In this document: piece after piece, positions 38,371 to 49,718 of the stretch
How the letters are laid out: each line of letters starts with the position of its first letter
Position numbering within the stretch: position 1 is the stretch's first letter
Assembly (NCBI RefSeq): GCF_009724245.1
Contig: NZ_WNNK01000005.1
Span: 267,855-331,854 of the forward strand
Source of the DNA: Pseudomonas spelaei
GTDB taxonomy: Bacteria; Pseudomonadota; Gammaproteobacteria; Pseudomonadales; Pseudomonadaceae
DNA: 64,000 bases
Reading direction: 5' to 3'
Program-made: the position numbers and the translations under genes
The notes under the pieces: model-generated
The model's database searches: none
What the model saw: only the letters and a program-made list of their open reading frames with translations
Told to the model about the DNA's origin: nothing

Positions 38371-39929
38371 GGGACTTCTCGTGGCCAGAGGGCCGAACGG
38401 CATCCGTGCCGGGTGGAAAAGTCCGCGATTGTAGCGAGAATAATTCTCGGACACCGAAAAATTATCAGAAGGCCACTACCCTTGTAGCCGCTGCCGAGTG
38501 CCGCGATCAGTTGCACACTGGCTACCAGCCGTGTTTGCAGCAATGTCAGGGCAGTACGTTCGTTGCTCAAGGCGGTTGCCTGGACAACGACCACATCAAG
38601 GTAGGCAATCAACCCGGCCTTGTATTGGTTCTGGGTCAGACGCAAGGATTCCCGCGCGGCTTCCAGGGCCTCATTGGTAACGCCGGCCTCGTCCTCCAGG
38701 ACCTTGAGCTGAACCATGTAGTTTTCCACTTCGCGGAAACCATCGAGCACGGTCTGGCGGTACTTGGCCACAGTTTCATCGTAGGACGCTTCGGCGCGAT
38801 CAACTTCCGCCGAGCGCTGGCCGCCGTCAAACAGCGTCATGGCCAGTTTCGGCCCCACCGACCAGAAACGGTTGGGCAGGCTGATCCAGTCGGCGTACGT
38901 GCTGCTGGAATAGCCACCTGCCATGCTCAAGGTCAGGTCCGGGTAATACGCTGTTTTCGCCACGCCGATATTGGCGTTGGCCGCGATGACGGCCCGCTCC
39001 GCCGAGGCAATGTCTGGACGACGCTCGAGCAACTGTGATGGCAGGCTGACCGGAATCTGTGGCAGCGCCGGAATATCCTTGCTCACCGCCAGGTTGAAGT
39101 TGGCCGGTGGCACACCGACCAACACCGCGATGGCATTTTCCAACTGAGCCCGCTGCCAGATCAGGTCGATCATGCTGGCCTGGGTGCTTTTCAGCTGAGT
39201 CTGGGCCTGGGCGATTGCGTCTTTACCCGACACACCGGCGCGGTATTGGTTTTCGGTCATCTGCAAGGAGCGCTGGTAGGTATCCACCGTGGCTTGCAGC
39301 AAGCGGGTCTGTTCATCCATGACCCGCAATTGCAGATAGTCCTGTACCAGCTCCGACTGCTGGCTCAAGCGCATGGCCGCCAAATCTGCCGCGCTGGCTT
39401 CAGCACTGGCTTCATTGGCTTCCAGGCCGCGACGCAACTTGCCCCAGATGTCCGCTTCCCAACTGACGCCCAACTGGGCATTGAGGGTGTCACGGATACC
39501 ACTGCTGGAGGTACTCAGCCCAGAGTTACTGCTGCCGGTACCCTGGCTGGCACGGGTTTTCCCGACACTCAGGTCAACGCTTGGGAAAAACGCCCCACGG
39601 GAACTGCGCACCAGCGCCTGGGCCTGGCGAAAGCGCGCTTCAGCCTGGGCCACGGTCTGGTTGGCAGTGTTGAGCTTATCTACCAGTTCATTGAGTTGCT
39701 TGTCGCCGTACAGCTCCCACCAGGCGCCACGGGCCAGGGAATCGCTGGGTGCTGCCTGACGCCAGCCCTGGGCCTCTTTGTACTGGGCCGGCTCGGTCAG
39801 TTGCGGACGCTTATAGTCCGGGCCGACGGCGCAGGCGCTGAGCATCACCCCGCAGAGCACCAGGCTCAGGAGCTTGGAGCCGCGGGGCATGGCCAGACGC
39901 TGGACAGTAGGAAACGTTGAATCGGTCAT
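38334..39929 (-). CDS. opmB: Outer-membrane efflux lipoprotein OpmB, with an abnormal C-terminal extension
   Basis: A 531-residue TolC-like NodT-family lipoprotein forming the outer-membrane channel of the Mux pump. A lipobox LSAC places the acylated Cys at residue 32; two outer-membrane efflux repeats follow (PSVDLSVGKTRASQG and PDLTLSMAGGYSSS regions). After LIAALGSGYKGSG (near residue 493) about 38 residues without family character run into the next gene by 37 bp. Tandem stops TGA TAA lie in the neighbouring frame at 38462-38467, so a one-base frameshift, real or a sequencing error, probably removed the normal stop. The start overlaps muxC by 4 bp. Confidence 0.85.
   Translation of the reverse strand: MTDSTFPTVQRLAMPRGSKLLSLVLCGVMLSACAVGPDYKRPQLTEPAQYKEAQGWRQAAPSDSLARGAWWELYGDKQLNELVDKLNTANQTVAQAEARFRQAQALVRSSRGAFFPSVDLSVGKTRASQGTGSSNSGLSTSSSGIRDTLNAQLGVSWEADIWGKLRRGLEANEASAEASAADLAAMRLSQQSELVQDYLQLRVMDEQTRLLQATVDTYQRSLQMTENQYRAGVSGKDAIAQAQTQLKSTQASMIDLIWQRAQLENAIAVLVGVPPANFNLAVSKDIPALPQIPVSLPSQLLERRPDIASAERAVIAANANIGVAKTAYYPDLTLSMAGGYSSSTYADWISLPNRFWSVGPKLAMTLFDGGQRSAEVDRAEASYDETVAKYRQTVLDGFREVENYMVQLKVLEDEAGVTNEALEAARESLRLTQNQYKAGLIAYLDVVVVQATALSNERTALTLLQTRLVASVQLIAALGSGYKGSGLLIIFRCPRIILATIADFSTRHGCRSALWPREVPCSPVVIPPSWS
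38435..38449 (-). promoter_or_regulatory. Fur-box-like 7-1-7 palindrome
   Basis: CGAGAAT-A-ATTCTCG is a perfect 7-1-7 inverted repeat. It shares the GAnAAT-n-ATTnTC core of the Fur consensus TGATAATnATTATCA. It is placed as an operator for the MHYT-GGDEF-EAL gene, but could also be a hairpin after opmB. Confidence 0.4.
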
Positions 39930-42900
39930 AGCGCAGTGTCCAAGGCAGCATCGGTACGCACCCCGCGCCAGCCGTTGAAACGGTGGCGTAGGCGGTCGAG
40001 ATAAAGGTAAACCACAGGCGTGGTGTAAAGGGTCAGGATCTGGCTGAACACCAAGCCACCGATAATCGTCAGGCCCAGGGGCTGGCGCATTTCCGCGCCT
40101 TCGGCGCTGCTGATCAGCAGCGGCACGGCACCGAGGATCGCCGCCAGGGTGGTCATCAGGATCGGCCGCAGCCGTAACAGACAGGCGCTGCGAATCGACT
40201 CCAGTGGATCCATGCCTTCCTTGCGCTCCAGTTGCAGCGCCAGGTCGATCATCAGGATGGCGTTTTTCTTCACCACCCCGATCAGCAGGAACAGCCCCAA
40301 CAGCGAGATCAGGCTGAACTCGCCCCCCAGCACGTAGATCGACAGCAAGGCGCCGACCCCGGCAGATGGCAAGGTCGACAGGATGGTCAAGGGGTGGATG
40401 TAACTCTCATAGAGAATCCCCAGCACCAGGTACACCGCCACCAGTGCGCCGAGGATCATGAACGGCTGGCTTTTCTGGGTCGCCGCGAAGGCGTCTGCGG
40501 TGCCGGCCATCTTGGCGATCACGTCTTCCGGCAGACCGACCTTGGCAATCGCCCGTTCGATGGCGGCGGTGCCCTGCTCTACCGTTACCCCGGGGGACAT
40601 GTCGAACGCGATGTTCTCGGAAGCAAACTGGCCTTCATGGCTGACCCGGTCGTCCGCGAGGCTATTTTCATAGTGAGCAATGGCCGACAGCGGAATCCGC
40701 GCGCCGGTGGACGTGATGACCTGCACCTGATTCAGGGTGATCGGGTCCTGGGCGTACTTCGGATTGACCTCCATCACCACCTGATACTGGTTGAGGCTGT
40801 CATAGATGGTGGAAATCTGCCGCTGGCTGTAGGCGTTGTTCAATACCGCCGTGACCATGTTCATGTCCACGCCCAGGCGCTTGGCCTGGTCGCGGTCGAC
40901 CACCAGCGTCACCTGTTGCGCACCACGGCCTTCGCGGGCGTCGATCGCGGTCAACTCCGGCAGCTCACGCAGCGCGGCAACCACTTTCGGGTACCACAGG
41001 CGCAGGGCCGCCAGATCGCCGCTTTGCAGGATGTAGGAGTATTGCGAGGTCGTCTGGTCGCGGCCACCGCCAAATTGCAGGTCTTGGTCGGCCATCAGCA
41101 TCAGGCGGCCGCCGGGCACCAGTGGCACGGTCTTGCGCATGCGCTCGATCACCGCCTGGGCAGAAATCTTGCGCTCGCTGATGGGCTTGAGCCGCACCAG
41201 CATCACCGCGTTATTGGTGCCACTGTTGCCACCGATAAACCCGGCCACGCTTTCCACCGCGGGGTCTTGCAGCACGGCTTTGCGGAAGATCTCCATTTTC
41301 GGCTGCATGACGCTGAACGACAGGCCGTCATCGCCCCGGACAAAACCGATCAGTTGGCCGGTGTCCTGCTGCGGCATGAAGGTTTTCGGCACCACCACGT
41401 ACAGCGCGATATTGACGCCTACCGTCACCAGCAGGCTGAGCAGGGTCAGGCGCCGATGCCGCAGCACCCAGTCCAGGCTACGGGCATAACCGGCGACCAT
41501 GCGGTCATTGACTTTCTCGCTCCAGCGCTGCAAGCCGGTTTCTTCGCCCTTGATGTGGGGCTTGAGCCAGCGGGCGCAGAGCATCGGCGTCAGGGTCAGC
41601 GAGACAATCAGCGAGACGATGATCGCCGCCGCCAGGGTGATGGAAAACTCGCGGAACAGGCTCGTGACGATCCCGCCCATGAACAGGATCGACAGGAACA
41701 CCGCCACCAGCGACACGTTCATCGACAGCAAGGTGAAGCCGACTTCCTTGGCCCCCAGGTAAGCCGCCTTCATCGGCGAAATACCGTCATCGATATGCCG
41801 GGAAATGTTCTCCAGCACCACAATGGCATCGTCCACCACCAGGCCGGTGGCGAGGATCAGTGCCATCAGCGACAGGTTGTTCAGCGAAAAACCGAACAGG
41901 TACATCACCGCGAAAGTGCCCACCAGCGACACCGGCACCGCCAGCGTCGGAATCAATGAGGCCCGGAAGTTACCGAGGAACAGGTAGACCACCAGAATCA
42001 CCAGGGCCACGGCGATCAGCAGGGTCATCTCGGCTTCGTGCAAAGTGGCGGTGATCACCGGCGAGCGGTCCATGGCCAGGTTCAACTTGACGCTGGACGG
42101 CAACACCGCCTGCAAGGCCGGCAACTGCGCCTTGATCTGCTTGACGGTCTCGATGATGTTGGCGCCGGATTGGCGGTTGATCACCAACAGCACCGCCGAA
42201 TCGTTGTTGAAGAAACCGCTGTTATAGCGGTCTTCAACGCCATCGCTGATCTTCGCCACATCGCTGAGGCGCAAGGCCGCGCCATTCTGGTAACGAATCA
42301 ACAGCGGCTCGTAGTCCTTGGCCTTTTCCAACTGGTCGTTGGCCTGGATCTGCCAGTTGCGCTGGCTGTCTTCCAGGGAACCTTTGGGCCTGCGCACGTT
42401 GGCGTTGGCGATCGTATTACGTACGTCATCCAGGGCCACGCCGTATTGGTCGAGGGCCTTGGGCTCCAGCTCGATACGCACCGCCGGCAGGGAGCTGCCG
42501 CCGATCTGTACTTCACCGACACCCGGTACCTGGGACAAGCTTTGGGAGAGGATGGTCGAAGCCAGGTCGTAGAGCTCACCCTTCTTCAGCACGTCCGATG
42601 TCAGCGACAGCACCATGATCGGCGCCTGGGACGGGTTGATCTTCTTGTAGGTGGGCATGCTGCGCATGCCGCTGGGCAACAGGTTGCGTGAGGCGTTGAT
42701 CGCAGCCTGCACTTCCCGCGCGGCACCGTTGATATCCCGTCCGGAATCAAACGCCAGGATGACCCGGGTCGAGCCTTGGCTCGACGAACTGCTCATGGTG
42801 GTGATGCCGGCGATTGCGCCGAAGGATCGCTCCAGCGGCGTAGCCACCGTGGACGCCATCACCTCGGGGCTGGCCCCGGGCAAGCTGGCTTGCACGACGA

Positions 42901-43033
42901 TCACCGGGAAGTCGATTTGCGGCAGCGGTGACACCGGCAGCAAATTGAAGCTGACGCCCCCCAGCAGCATGATCGCCAGGCTCAGCAGCATCGTGGCAAC
43001 CGGCCGGCGTATGAAAGGTCCGGACAGGTTCAT
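39926..43033 (-). CDS. muxC: RND efflux transporter subunit MuxC
   Basis: A 1035-residue RND inner-membrane proton/drug antiporter with twelve membrane segments and two large periplasmic loops. The TM4 proton-relay aspartates are in [16 protein letters not shown]. It is closest in design to MdtC, and works with MuxB as a mixed trimer in the MuxABC-OpmB pump, which in P. aeruginosa exports novobiocin, aztreonam, macrolides and tetracycline (family knowledge). Start codon overlaps muxB by 4 bp and the stop overlaps opmB by 4 bp. Confidence 0.92.
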   Translation of the reverse strand: MNLSGPFIRRPVATMLLSLAIMLLGGVSFNLLPVSPLPQIDFPVIVVQASLPGASPEVMASTVATPLERSFGAIAGITTMSSSSSQGSTRVILAFDSGRDINGAAREVQAAINASRNLLPSGMRSMPTYKKINPSQAPIMVLSLTSDVLKKGELYDLASTILSQSLSQVPGVGEVQIGGSSLPAVRIELEPKALDQYGVALDDVRNTIANANVRRPKGSLEDSQRNWQIQANDQLEKAKDYEPLLIRYQNGAALRLSDVAKISDGVEDRYNSGFFNNDSAVLLVINRQSGANIIETVKQIKAQLPALQAVLPSSVKLNLAMDRSPVITATLHEAEMTLLIAVALVILVVYLFLGNFRASLIPTLAVPVSLVGTFAVMYLFGFSLNNLSLMALILATGLVVDDAIVVLENISRHIDDGISPMKAAYLGAKEVGFTLLSMNVSLVAVFLSILFMGGIVTSLFREFSITLAAAIIVSLIVSLTLTPMLCARWLKPHIKGEETGLQRWSEKVNDRMVAGYARSLDWVLRHRRLTLLSLLVTVGVNIALYVVVPKTFMPQQDTGQLIGFVRGDDGLSFSVMQPKMEIFRKAVLQDPAVESVAGFIGGNSGTNNAVMLVRLKPISERKISAQAVIERMRKTVPLVPGGRLMLMADQDLQFGGGRDQTTSQYSYILQSGDLAALRLWYPKVVAALRELPELTAIDAREGRGAQQVTLVVDRDQAKRLGVDMNMVTAVLNNAYSQRQISTIYDSLNQYQVVMEVNPKYAQDPITLNQVQVITSTGARIPLSAIAHYENSLADDRVSHEGQFASENIAFDMSPGVTVEQGTAAIERAIAKVGLPEDVIAKMAGTADAFAATQKSQPFMILGALVAVYLVLGILYESYIHPLTILSTLPSAGVGALLSIYVLGGEFSLISLLGLFLLIGVVKKNAILMIDLALQLERKEGMDPLESIRSACLLRLRPILMTTLAAILGAVPLLISSAEGAEMRQPLGLTIIGGLVFSQILTLYTTPVVYLYLDRLRHRFNGWRGVRTDAALDTAL

Positions 43034-46000
43034 GGCTCAACCGGCTCCAGACGCTCGGGCTGTTTGCCCCAGCGACGGCCCAGGCGGTCGAAGTACAGGT
43101 AGATCACCGGGGTAGTGAACAGCGTCAGGACTTGGCTCAGCAGCAACCCGCCGACCATCACCAGACCCAGAGGCTGGCGCAATTCTGCGCCGGAGCCAGT
43201 GGCCAACATCAAGGGCACCGCACCGAACAATGCAGCCAGGGTGGTCATCAGGATCGGCCGGAAGCGCAACAGCGCCGCTTGGTAGATTGCCGTTTGCGGG
43301 TCCAGGCCCTGGTTGCGTTCGGCGTCAAGGGCGAAGTCGATCATCATGATCGCGTTCTTCTTGACGATACCAATCAGCAGGATGATGCCGATAATCGCGA
43401 TCATCCCCAGGTCATTGCCGCTGAGCAGCAACGCCAGCAAGGCACCCACCGCAGCCGATGGCAAGGTCGACAGAATGGTGATCGGGTGGATGTAGCTCTC
43501 GTAGAGCACACCCAGCACGATGTACATGGTCACCACCGCTGCGAGGATCAGCAGCAAGGTGCTCGACAGCGACGCTTCGAATGCCTGGGCCGCGCCCTGG
43601 AACTGGGTCTGCACGCCCACCGGCATGCCGATGTCTTTCTGGGTCTGGTTGATCAGCTCGACGCCCTTGCCCAGCGCCACGCCGGGCGCCAGGTTGAATG
43701 ACATCATCACCGCCGGGAACTGACCGATGTGGGCAATCGCCAACTGCGCCTGACGCTGTTCCACGTGAGCCAGGCTCGACAGCCGCACCTGGCCGCCGTC
43801 AGTGGTCTTCACATGGATCTGGTTCAGCGCATCCGGCCCCAGGGTTTCCCCGGACTGGGCCTGCAACACCACGCGGTATTGGCTGGCCTGGGTGTAGATG
43901 GTGGAAATCTGCCGCTGGCCAAAGGCATCGTACAGCGCATCGGTGATGGTCGACACCGAAACGCCGAGGCGCGAGGCGGCGTCACGGTCGATCACCAGGT
44001 ACACCTGCAGGCCTTTGTCTTGCAGGTCGCTGGCCACGTCGGTGAGTTCCGGCAACTGGCTGAGGGCATGCACCAGCTTGCCGCTCCACAGGGCCAGCAG
44101 TTCGGCATCCGGTGAGGACATGCTGAACTGGTACTGGGTACGACTGACGCGGTCTTCGATGGTCAGGTCCTGCACCGGCTGCATGAACAGGCGGATCCCC
44201 ACCAGTTTGTCGAGCTCCGGTTGCAGGCGGGTGATGATCTGCGCCGCGCTCAAGTCCCGCTGGTTGTGGGGTTTGAGGTTGATCAGCAAGCGGCCACTGT
44301 TGAGGGTGGCGTTATCGCCGTCGACACCGATATAGGACGACAGGCTCTGCACCGATGGATCCGCGAGGATCACCTTCGCCAGTTCTTGCTGGCGCTGGCT
44401 CATGGCAGCGAAAGAGATCGATTGCGGCGCTTCGGAAATACCCTGGATCACTCCGGTGTCCTGCACCGGGAAAAAGCCCTTGGGCACCACCAGGTACAAC
44501 ACCACCGTCAAGCCCAGGGTAGCGATGGCCACGAACAGGGTCAGTGGCTGGTGCTTGAGTACCCATTGCAGCTTGCGTCCGTAGGCTTCGATCAGCCAGT
44601 CGATCCAGGCGCCGCTGGCCTTGTAGAAGCGGCCCTGTTCTTCTTCCTTGGGTTCGCGCTTGAGCAAACGGGCGCACATCATCGGCGTCAGGGTCAGTGA
44701 CACCACCAGGGAAATCAGGATCGCCACCGCCAGGGTGATGGCGAACTCGCGGAACAACCGCCCGACCACGTCCGCCATGAACAGCAGCGGAATGAGTACC
44801 GCAATCAGCGACAGGGTCAGGGAAATCAGGGTGAAACCGATCTGCTTGGCGCCCTTGAGCGCGGCATTCAGCGGTGTCTCGCCTTCCTCGATATAGCGCG
44901 AGATGTTCTCCAGCATCACGATAGCGTCGTCCACCACAAAACCGGTGGCGATGGTCAGGGCCATCAACGTCAGGTTGTTGACCGAGAAGCCGGCCAGGTA
45001 CATCACGCCAAAGGTGCCCACCAGCGACAGTGGCACGGCGATGGACGGAATGAGGGTGGCGCTGAAACGGCGCAGGAACAGGAACGTCACCATGACTACC
45101 AGGGCGATGGCGATCAGCAATTCGTGTTGGACGTCCTTGACCGAGGCGCGAATAGTCTGGGTACGGTCAGTGAGAACCGTCACGTCCAGGCCGGCCGGCA
45201 GGTTGTCGGTAATGCTCGGCAGCAAAGCCTTGATCCGGTCGACCACCTCAATCACGTTGGCTCCAGGCTGGCGCTGGATGTTCAGCAGCACGGCCTGATT
45301 TTCATTGGCCCAGGCGGCAAGGCGTTCGTTTTCGGCGCCATCGACGATCTGCGCCACATCCTTGAGGCGCAGAGGAGCGCCGTTGTTGTAGGCCAGGATC
45401 AGCTCGGCGTATTGCTGGGGCGAGACCAACTGGTCGTTGGCGTCGAGCATCGAGACCCGGGTCGGGCCGTCGAAGTTGCCCTTGGGCTGGTTGACGTTGG
45501 ACGCGCCGATCAAGGTGCGCACATCCGACAGGTTCAAGCCATTGGCCGCCAGGGCCTCGGGGTTGACCTTGATCCGCACCGCCTGGCGCTGGCCACCGGC
45601 GATGCTGACCATGCCGACGCCGCTGATCTGGGCGATTTTCTGCGCCATGCGGGTGTCGACCAAGTCATTGAGCTTGGGCAACAGCATGGTTTTCGAGGTG
45701 ATGGCCAGGGTCAACACCGGGGTGTCCGCCGGGTTGACCTTGTTGTACACCGGCGGCGCCGGCAAATCCTTGGGCAGCAGGTTGGTGGCGGCGTTGATCG
45801 CAGCCTGGACTTGTTGCTCGGCGACATCCATGTTGATGTCGAGGTTGAAGCGCAGGGTCAACACCGACGCACCACCGGAACTGGTGGACGCCATCTGGGT
45901 CAAGCCGGGCATCTGCCCGAACTGGCGCTCCAGCGGCGCGGTTACGGCACTGGTCATTACGTCCGGGCTGGCGCCGGGGTACAGGGTCATGACCCGGATA

Positions 46001-46131
46001 GTCGGGTAGTCGACCTGAGGCAAGGCCGAAACCGGCAGCAAGCGATAGGCGATCACACCGGCCAGTACAATAGCCAGCATGCTCAGGGTAGTGGCTACCG
46101 GCCGAAGGATGAACAGCCGCGAAAGGTTCAT
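43030..46131 (-). CDS. muxB: RND efflux transporter subunit MuxB
   Basis: A 1033-residue RND transporter similar in layout to MuxC: N-terminal [22 protein letters not shown] pair in [16 protein letters not shown], and the C-terminal half starting around [12 protein letters not shown]. Equivalent to MdtB, it pairs with MuxC. Order muxA-muxB-muxC-opmB with 4-bp overlaps throughout defines one transcription unit. Symbols B and C are assigned by gene order. Confidence 0.92.
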   Translation of the reverse strand: MNLSRLFILRPVATTLSMLAIVLAGVIAYRLLPVSALPQVDYPTIRVMTLYPGASPDVMTSAVTAPLERQFGQMPGLTQMASTSSGGASVLTLRFNLDINMDVAEQQVQAAINAATNLLPKDLPAPPVYNKVNPADTPVLTLAITSKTMLLPKLNDLVDTRMAQKIAQISGVGMVSIAGGQRQAVRIKVNPEALAANGLNLSDVRTLIGASNVNQPKGNFDGPTRVSMLDANDQLVSPQQYAELILAYNNGAPLRLKDVAQIVDGAENERLAAWANENQAVLLNIQRQPGANVIEVVDRIKALLPSITDNLPAGLDVTVLTDRTQTIRASVKDVQHELLIAIALVVMVTFLFLRRFSATLIPSIAVPLSLVGTFGVMYLAGFSVNNLTLMALTIATGFVVDDAIVMLENISRYIEEGETPLNAALKGAKQIGFTLISLTLSLIAVLIPLLFMADVVGRLFREFAITLAVAILISLVVSLTLTPMMCARLLKREPKEEEQGRFYKASGAWIDWLIEAYGRKLQWVLKHQPLTLFVAIATLGLTVVLYLVVPKGFFPVQDTGVIQGISEAPQSISFAAMSQRQQELAKVILADPSVQSLSSYIGVDGDNATLNSGRLLINLKPHNQRDLSAAQIITRLQPELDKLVGIRLFMQPVQDLTIEDRVSRTQYQFSMSSPDAELLALWSGKLVHALSQLPELTDVASDLQDKGLQVYLVIDRDAASRLGVSVSTITDALYDAFGQRQISTIYTQASQYRVVLQAQSGETLGPDALNQIHVKTTDGGQVRLSSLAHVEQRQAQLAIAHIGQFPAVMMSFNLAPGVALGKGVELINQTQKDIGMPVGVQTQFQGAAQAFEASLSSTLLLILAAVVTMYIVLGVLYESYIHPITILSTLPSAAVGALLALLLSGNDLGMIAIIGIILLIGIVKKNAIMMIDFALDAERNQGLDPQTAIYQAALLRFRPILMTTLAALFGAVPLMLATGSGAELRQPLGLVMVGGLLLSQVLTLFTTPVIYLYFDRLGRRWGKQPERLEPVEP

Positions 46132-47435
46132 GCGCCGCCCTTTTGCGCCTTGCCGGCATCAGCCGGGCCTTGCGGTGCCTTGGCTGCCGGTTGGCCCTGC
46201 AGGTGTTCAGTCGGCGTGGTCGGGGCTTCAGTGCTGTCGTTGACCACTTCGATATCGCTGCCGTCCTTCAAGCGGTCGGTGCCTTCGAGCACCACCCGGT
46301 CGCCAGCGGCCAGGCCTTCCTTGATCACGGTGTTTTCACCGTCGCTGTCACCAATCACCAAGGGGCGGATCTTGACCTTCTTGTCGCCGTCGAGGGCATA
46401 GACGAAGGTGCCGCTGTTACCAAACTGGATCGCCGCTGAAGGTGCCAGCACCACGTTATGCAGGGTATCGGCCAGCAGGTGCACATTAACGAACTGATTA
46501 GGGAACAGCACCTGGTCCTGGTTATCGAAGCGCGCCTTGAACTTCAGGGTGCCGGTGGTCACGTCGATCTGGTTGTCCAGGCTTTGCAGCACGCCAGTGG
46601 CCTGACGCTTGACATCGCCACGGTCCCACGCTTCCACCGGCAGCTTGTTGCCGCCACGGTAGCGCGCGAGCACGACGCCCAGGGTGGTTTCCGGCAGGGT
46701 GAAGGCCACGCTGATCGGCTGGGTCTGGGTGATCACGGCCAGGGCTGTGGTGTCATTGGCGGCGACAAGGTTGCCGACGTCCAGTTGGCGCAGGCCTACG
46801 CGTCCGGAAATCGGCGCGCGGATCTTGGTGAAGTCGAGGTTGAGCTTGGCGTCATCCACCGCGCCCTGGTTGGTCTTGACCGTGCCCTGGTATTGCAGGA
46901 CCAACGCTTCGGCAGTGTCCAGGGTTTGCTTGGCAATACTGTCTTGCGCATACAGGTCGCGGTAACGCTGAACGTCGACCTGGGCGTTTTTCAACTGGGC
47001 CTGGTTCTGCAACAGCGTACCTTGAGCCTGGAGCAAGGCGTTCTGGTAACTGCGTGGGTCGATCTCTGCCAGCAGATCACCGGCCTTGACCATCTGCCCT
47101 TCCTCGAAGGCAATCTTGACCAACTCACCCGCCACGCGGCTGCGCACGTTGATGGTGTTCAACGCCGTCACGGTGCCCAAGGCTTTGTAGTAGACCGGAA
47201 ACTCCCCCAGCACTGCGGGCGACACGCGCACCGGCACCGGGCCGGTCGAGCCGCCGAAGCCCGGGCGCATCATTCCCGACTTTCCTGTGCGGCCGGCAGG
47301 CTTCTGCTCGGCGCCTTCTTTATGGCTAGCCGGCCAGAACTTCCAGCACAGGCCGGCTATAACCAACAGAACGAGCAAGCCGAACAGCCAGCGGCGGGAG
47401 TTGCGGGGGGTGGATTGCATGGATTGATCAACCAT
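46128..47435 (-). CDS. muxA: RND periplasmic adaptor MuxA
   Basis: A 435-residue membrane-fusion protein. A single N-terminal anchor ([19 protein letters not shown]) is followed by lipoyl half-motifs ([33 protein letters not shown]), a coiled-coil hairpin (about 130-190) and the second lipoyl half with [19 protein letters not shown], then a beta barrel. A proline/alanine-rich tail ends the protein. It bridges MuxBC and OpmB. No repressor gene is adjacent; the upstream 230 bp to tpx should hold the operon promoter. The exact start (47435 or 47420) is uncertain. Confidence 0.9.
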   Translation of the reverse strand: MVDQSMQSTPRNSRRWLFGLLVLLVIAGLCWKFWPASHKEGAEQKPAGRTGKSGMMRPGFGGSTGPVPVRVSPAVLGEFPVYYKALGTVTALNTINVRSRVAGELVKIAFEEGQMVKAGDLLAEIDPRSYQNALLQAQGTLLQNQAQLKNAQVDVQRYRDLYAQDSIAKQTLDTAEALVLQYQGTVKTNQGAVDDAKLNLDFTKIRAPISGRVGLRQLDVGNLVAANDTTALAVITQTQPISVAFTLPETTLGVVLARYRGGNKLPVEAWDRGDVKRQATGVLQSLDNQIDVTTGTLKFKARFDNQDQVLFPNQFVNVHLLADTLHNVVLAPSAAIQFGNSGTFVYALDGDKKVKIRPLVIGDSDGENTVIKEGLAAGDRVVLEGTDRLKDGSDIEVVNDSTEAPTTPTEHLQGQPAAKAPQGPADAGKAQKGGA

Positions 47436-47584
47436 TGGGCGCGAGAGCTTCTTCTTTGGGAGGCTGAAAGATAAGCACTGGAGCGCTGTAAGAAAAGCGC
47501 CTTTACCGGCTATTTACCTTTGGACTTACAACTTTTCACTTTTACAGTTAAAACTTCAGTGTCCTGGCTAAGCCGCTGAACCGT

Positions 47585-47615
47585 AAATAAAAACGGCCTG
47601 GACTAGGCCAGGCCG
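47585..47615 (-). terminator. Intrinsic terminator of tpx
   Basis: On the minus strand CGGCCTGG pairs with CCAGGCCG (47594-47601 and 47608-47615) with a 6-nt loop, followed by TTTTTATTT. Strong stem and T run. Confidence 0.9.
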
Positions 47616-47667
47616 CAATCATGCATCAAACGTGTTACTGCAAAACGACAGTCGTGCGCAGTAATCG

Positions 47668-48168
47668 TTACTTCAAAACAGCCAGGGCCGCTTCGTAGTT
47701 TGGCTCTTCGGCAATTTCCTTGACCAGTTCGCTATGCAGCACCTTGTCATTTTCGTCCAGCACAACAACGGCACGAGCGGTCAGGCCCTTGAGTGGACCG
47801 TCAGCGATGGCCACGCCGTAGTTTTCGATGAACTCGCTGCCACGCAGGGTCGACAGGTTCTTCACGTTTTCCAGGCCTTCGGCACCGCAGAAGCGCGCCT
47901 GGGCGAATGGCAGGTCAGCGGAGATGCACAGTACAACCGTGTTGGCCACGTCATTGGCCTGGGTGTTGAACTTGCGCACGGAGGTGGCGCAGGTCGGGGT
48001 GTCGACGCTTGGGAAGATGTTCAGCACTTTGCGCTTGCCGGCAAAGCTGGCCAGGGTGACGTCGGACAGATCGCCGGCAACCAGGGAAAAGGCTGGCGCC
48101 TTGGAACCGGCTTGTGGCAGTTGGCCGTTGACTTGGACAGGGTTGCCTTTAAGGGTGACTTGAGCCAT
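47668..48168 (-). CDS. tpx: Thiol peroxidase (atypical 2-Cys peroxiredoxin)
   Basis: A 166-residue peroxiredoxin that reduces hydroperoxides with thioredoxin. The peroxidatic Cys60 is in [12 protein letters not shown] and the resolving Cys94 is in ARFCGAEG, the normal Tpx positions. Length is typical. The start at 48168 has GAGGA upstream; the longer frame to 48258 is not used. It is a single-gene unit with its own terminator and is divergent from a glycosyltransferase gene. Confidence 0.95.
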   Translation of the reverse strand: MAQVTLKGNPVQVNGQLPQAGSKAPAFSLVAGDLSDVTLASFAGKRKVLNIFPSVDTPTCATSVRKFNTQANDVANTVVLCISADLPFAQARFCGAEGLENVKNLSTLRGSEFIENYGVAIADGPLKGLTARAVVVLDENDKVLHSELVKEIAEEPNYEAALAVLK

Positions 48169-48349
48169 GGACGGATTCCTCATATGGGTTTTGTTAGAAC
48201 GAATTCGAGAGGCCGAAGTTAAACACAAAGTAATGCGCGGACCTACGGTCAAACACAAATTGTCATGGTCTATGACGCAAGGCGAGGACCGGGCCGCTGT
48301 GGTTTAATTGCGGCGCTTTTTGCCTGCCCCTATCAAGGAACGCTTTCTG

Positions 48350-49639
48350 ATGAATCAGCCCGCCACCAAAGTCCTGGTTATTGGTTATGTCTGGCCAGAA
48401 CCCCGCTCCTCGGCAGCGGGTGGCCATATGATGCAGATCCTGCAGAGCTTCCTGGACCAAGGCTGGGACATCACCTTCAGCAGCCCGGCGACCCTTGGTG
48501 AGCACAAGGCCGACTTACCGTCGCTGGGCATTCACGAATGCGCCATCGAGCTTAATAACAGCAGCTTTGACGATTTTATCCGCACACTGGCCCCGGACAT
48601 CGTGTTGTTCGACCGTTTCATGATGGAAGAGCAGTTCGGCTGGCGGGTGGAAAAACACTGCCCTGACGCGTTAAGGGTGCTGGAAACCTCGGACCTGCAA
48701 AGCCTGCGGGATGCCCGTCAGCAGCGCCTCAAGGAGTACCTTAAACGCAAGCCCGAAGCGGATGATTTTGGCGCTGTGTTTTGTGACGCTTTGGACGAAG
48801 AGTTTCAGTTGATGGCGGACAGTGATTTGGCCAAACGCGAGATCGCGGCCATTTATCGCTGTGACATCAGCCTGATGATCTCCGAGGTGGAAATCCAGTT
48901 GCTCACCGAACACTTCAAGGTGCCTGCCGCCCTCCTCCACGGGTGCCCGCTGATGGTTGAAGCCCCGACCGCTGCCTTCGCGCCGTTTGAGGATCGAGCG
49001 CACTTCCTGAGTATCGGCAACTTTCGCCACGCCCCCAACTGGGATGCCGTGCTGTGGATGAAGAACAGCGTCTGGCCGTTGATCCGCCAGCAACTGCCGG
49101 GTGCGCAGTTACATGTTTATGGGGCCTATACCCCGCCCAAGGCCACGGCGTTGCACAACCCGGCCCAGGGGTTTCATGTGATGAACTGGGCTGAAGATGC
49201 GCTGCAGGTGATGACCGCTGCACGTATCTGCCTGGCGCCGTTGCGCTTTGGGGCTGGAATCAAGGGCAAGCTGGTGGACGCGATGCTCTGTGGCACGCCC
49301 AGTGTCACGACACCGATCGGCGCCGAAGGCATGGGCGATGACCAGCCATGGCCGGGCGTGATCGAACGGAGTGCCAGTGCCTTGGCGGCCGCGGCAGTGG
49401 CCTTGTATCAGGATCCGGAAGGCTGGGCCCGGGCCCAGGAAAACGGCCGCCGCCTGTTGGCTCGCCGCTACGCCCAGGAAATCCATGGCCCGGCGCTGGT
49501 CGAGCGCCTGGAGCAATGCCGCAGCCAGTTGGCCGAACACCGACGCAATAACTTCACCGGCAGCATGCTGCGCCATCACCTGCACAAAAGCACCCAGTAC
49601 ATGGCGCAGTGGATCGAGGCGAAGAACCGCAGCGTTTAA
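48350..49639 (+). CDS. Family 4-type glycosyltransferase
   Basis: A 429-residue GT-B enzyme. The N-terminal domain has GYVWPEPRSSAAGGHMMQILQ, typical of sugar-nucleotide transferases with a glycine-rich loop; the C-terminal domain has FLSIGNFRHAPNWDAVLWM and the donor-site APLRFGAGIKGKLVDAMLCGTPSVTTPIGAEGM. I start at ATG 48350 with AAGGAA upstream; the frame is open to TTG 48308. No polysaccharide genes adjoin it, so acceptor and pathway are unknown. Confidence 0.8.
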   Translation: MNQPATKVLVIGYVWPEPRSSAAGGHMMQILQSFLDQGWDITFSSPATLGEHKADLPSLGIHECAIELNNSSFDDFIRTLAPDIVLFDRFMMEEQFGWRVEKHCPDALRVLETSDLQSLRDARQQRLKEYLKRKPEADDFGAVFCDALDEEFQLMADSDLAKREIAAIYRCDISLMISEVEIQLLTEHFKVPAALLHGCPLMVEAPTAAFAPFEDRAHFLSIGNFRHAPNWDAVLWMKNSVWPLIRQQLPGAQLHVYGAYTPPKATALHNPAQGFHVMNWAEDALQVMTAARICLAPLRFGAGIKGKLVDAMLCGTPSVTTPIGAEGMGDDQPWPGVIERSASALAAAAVALYQDPEGWARAQENGRRLLARRYAQEIHGPALVERLEQCRSQLAEHRRNNFTGSMLRHHLHKSTQYMAQWIEAKNRSV

Positions 49640-49718
49640 GTTTAAACAGCCGACGCTGGCGAGGTGGCAGGCAAAGGGGGCATTATTCTTTTTGCAACCA
49701 CCATAAAGCGACTGCAGC

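Noticed and set aside
40232..41959. 575-residue open frame antisense to muxC
   Set aside because: His/Gln-rich shadow of the RND gene; no motifs. Similar long shadows lie over treS, glgE, glgB and muxB.
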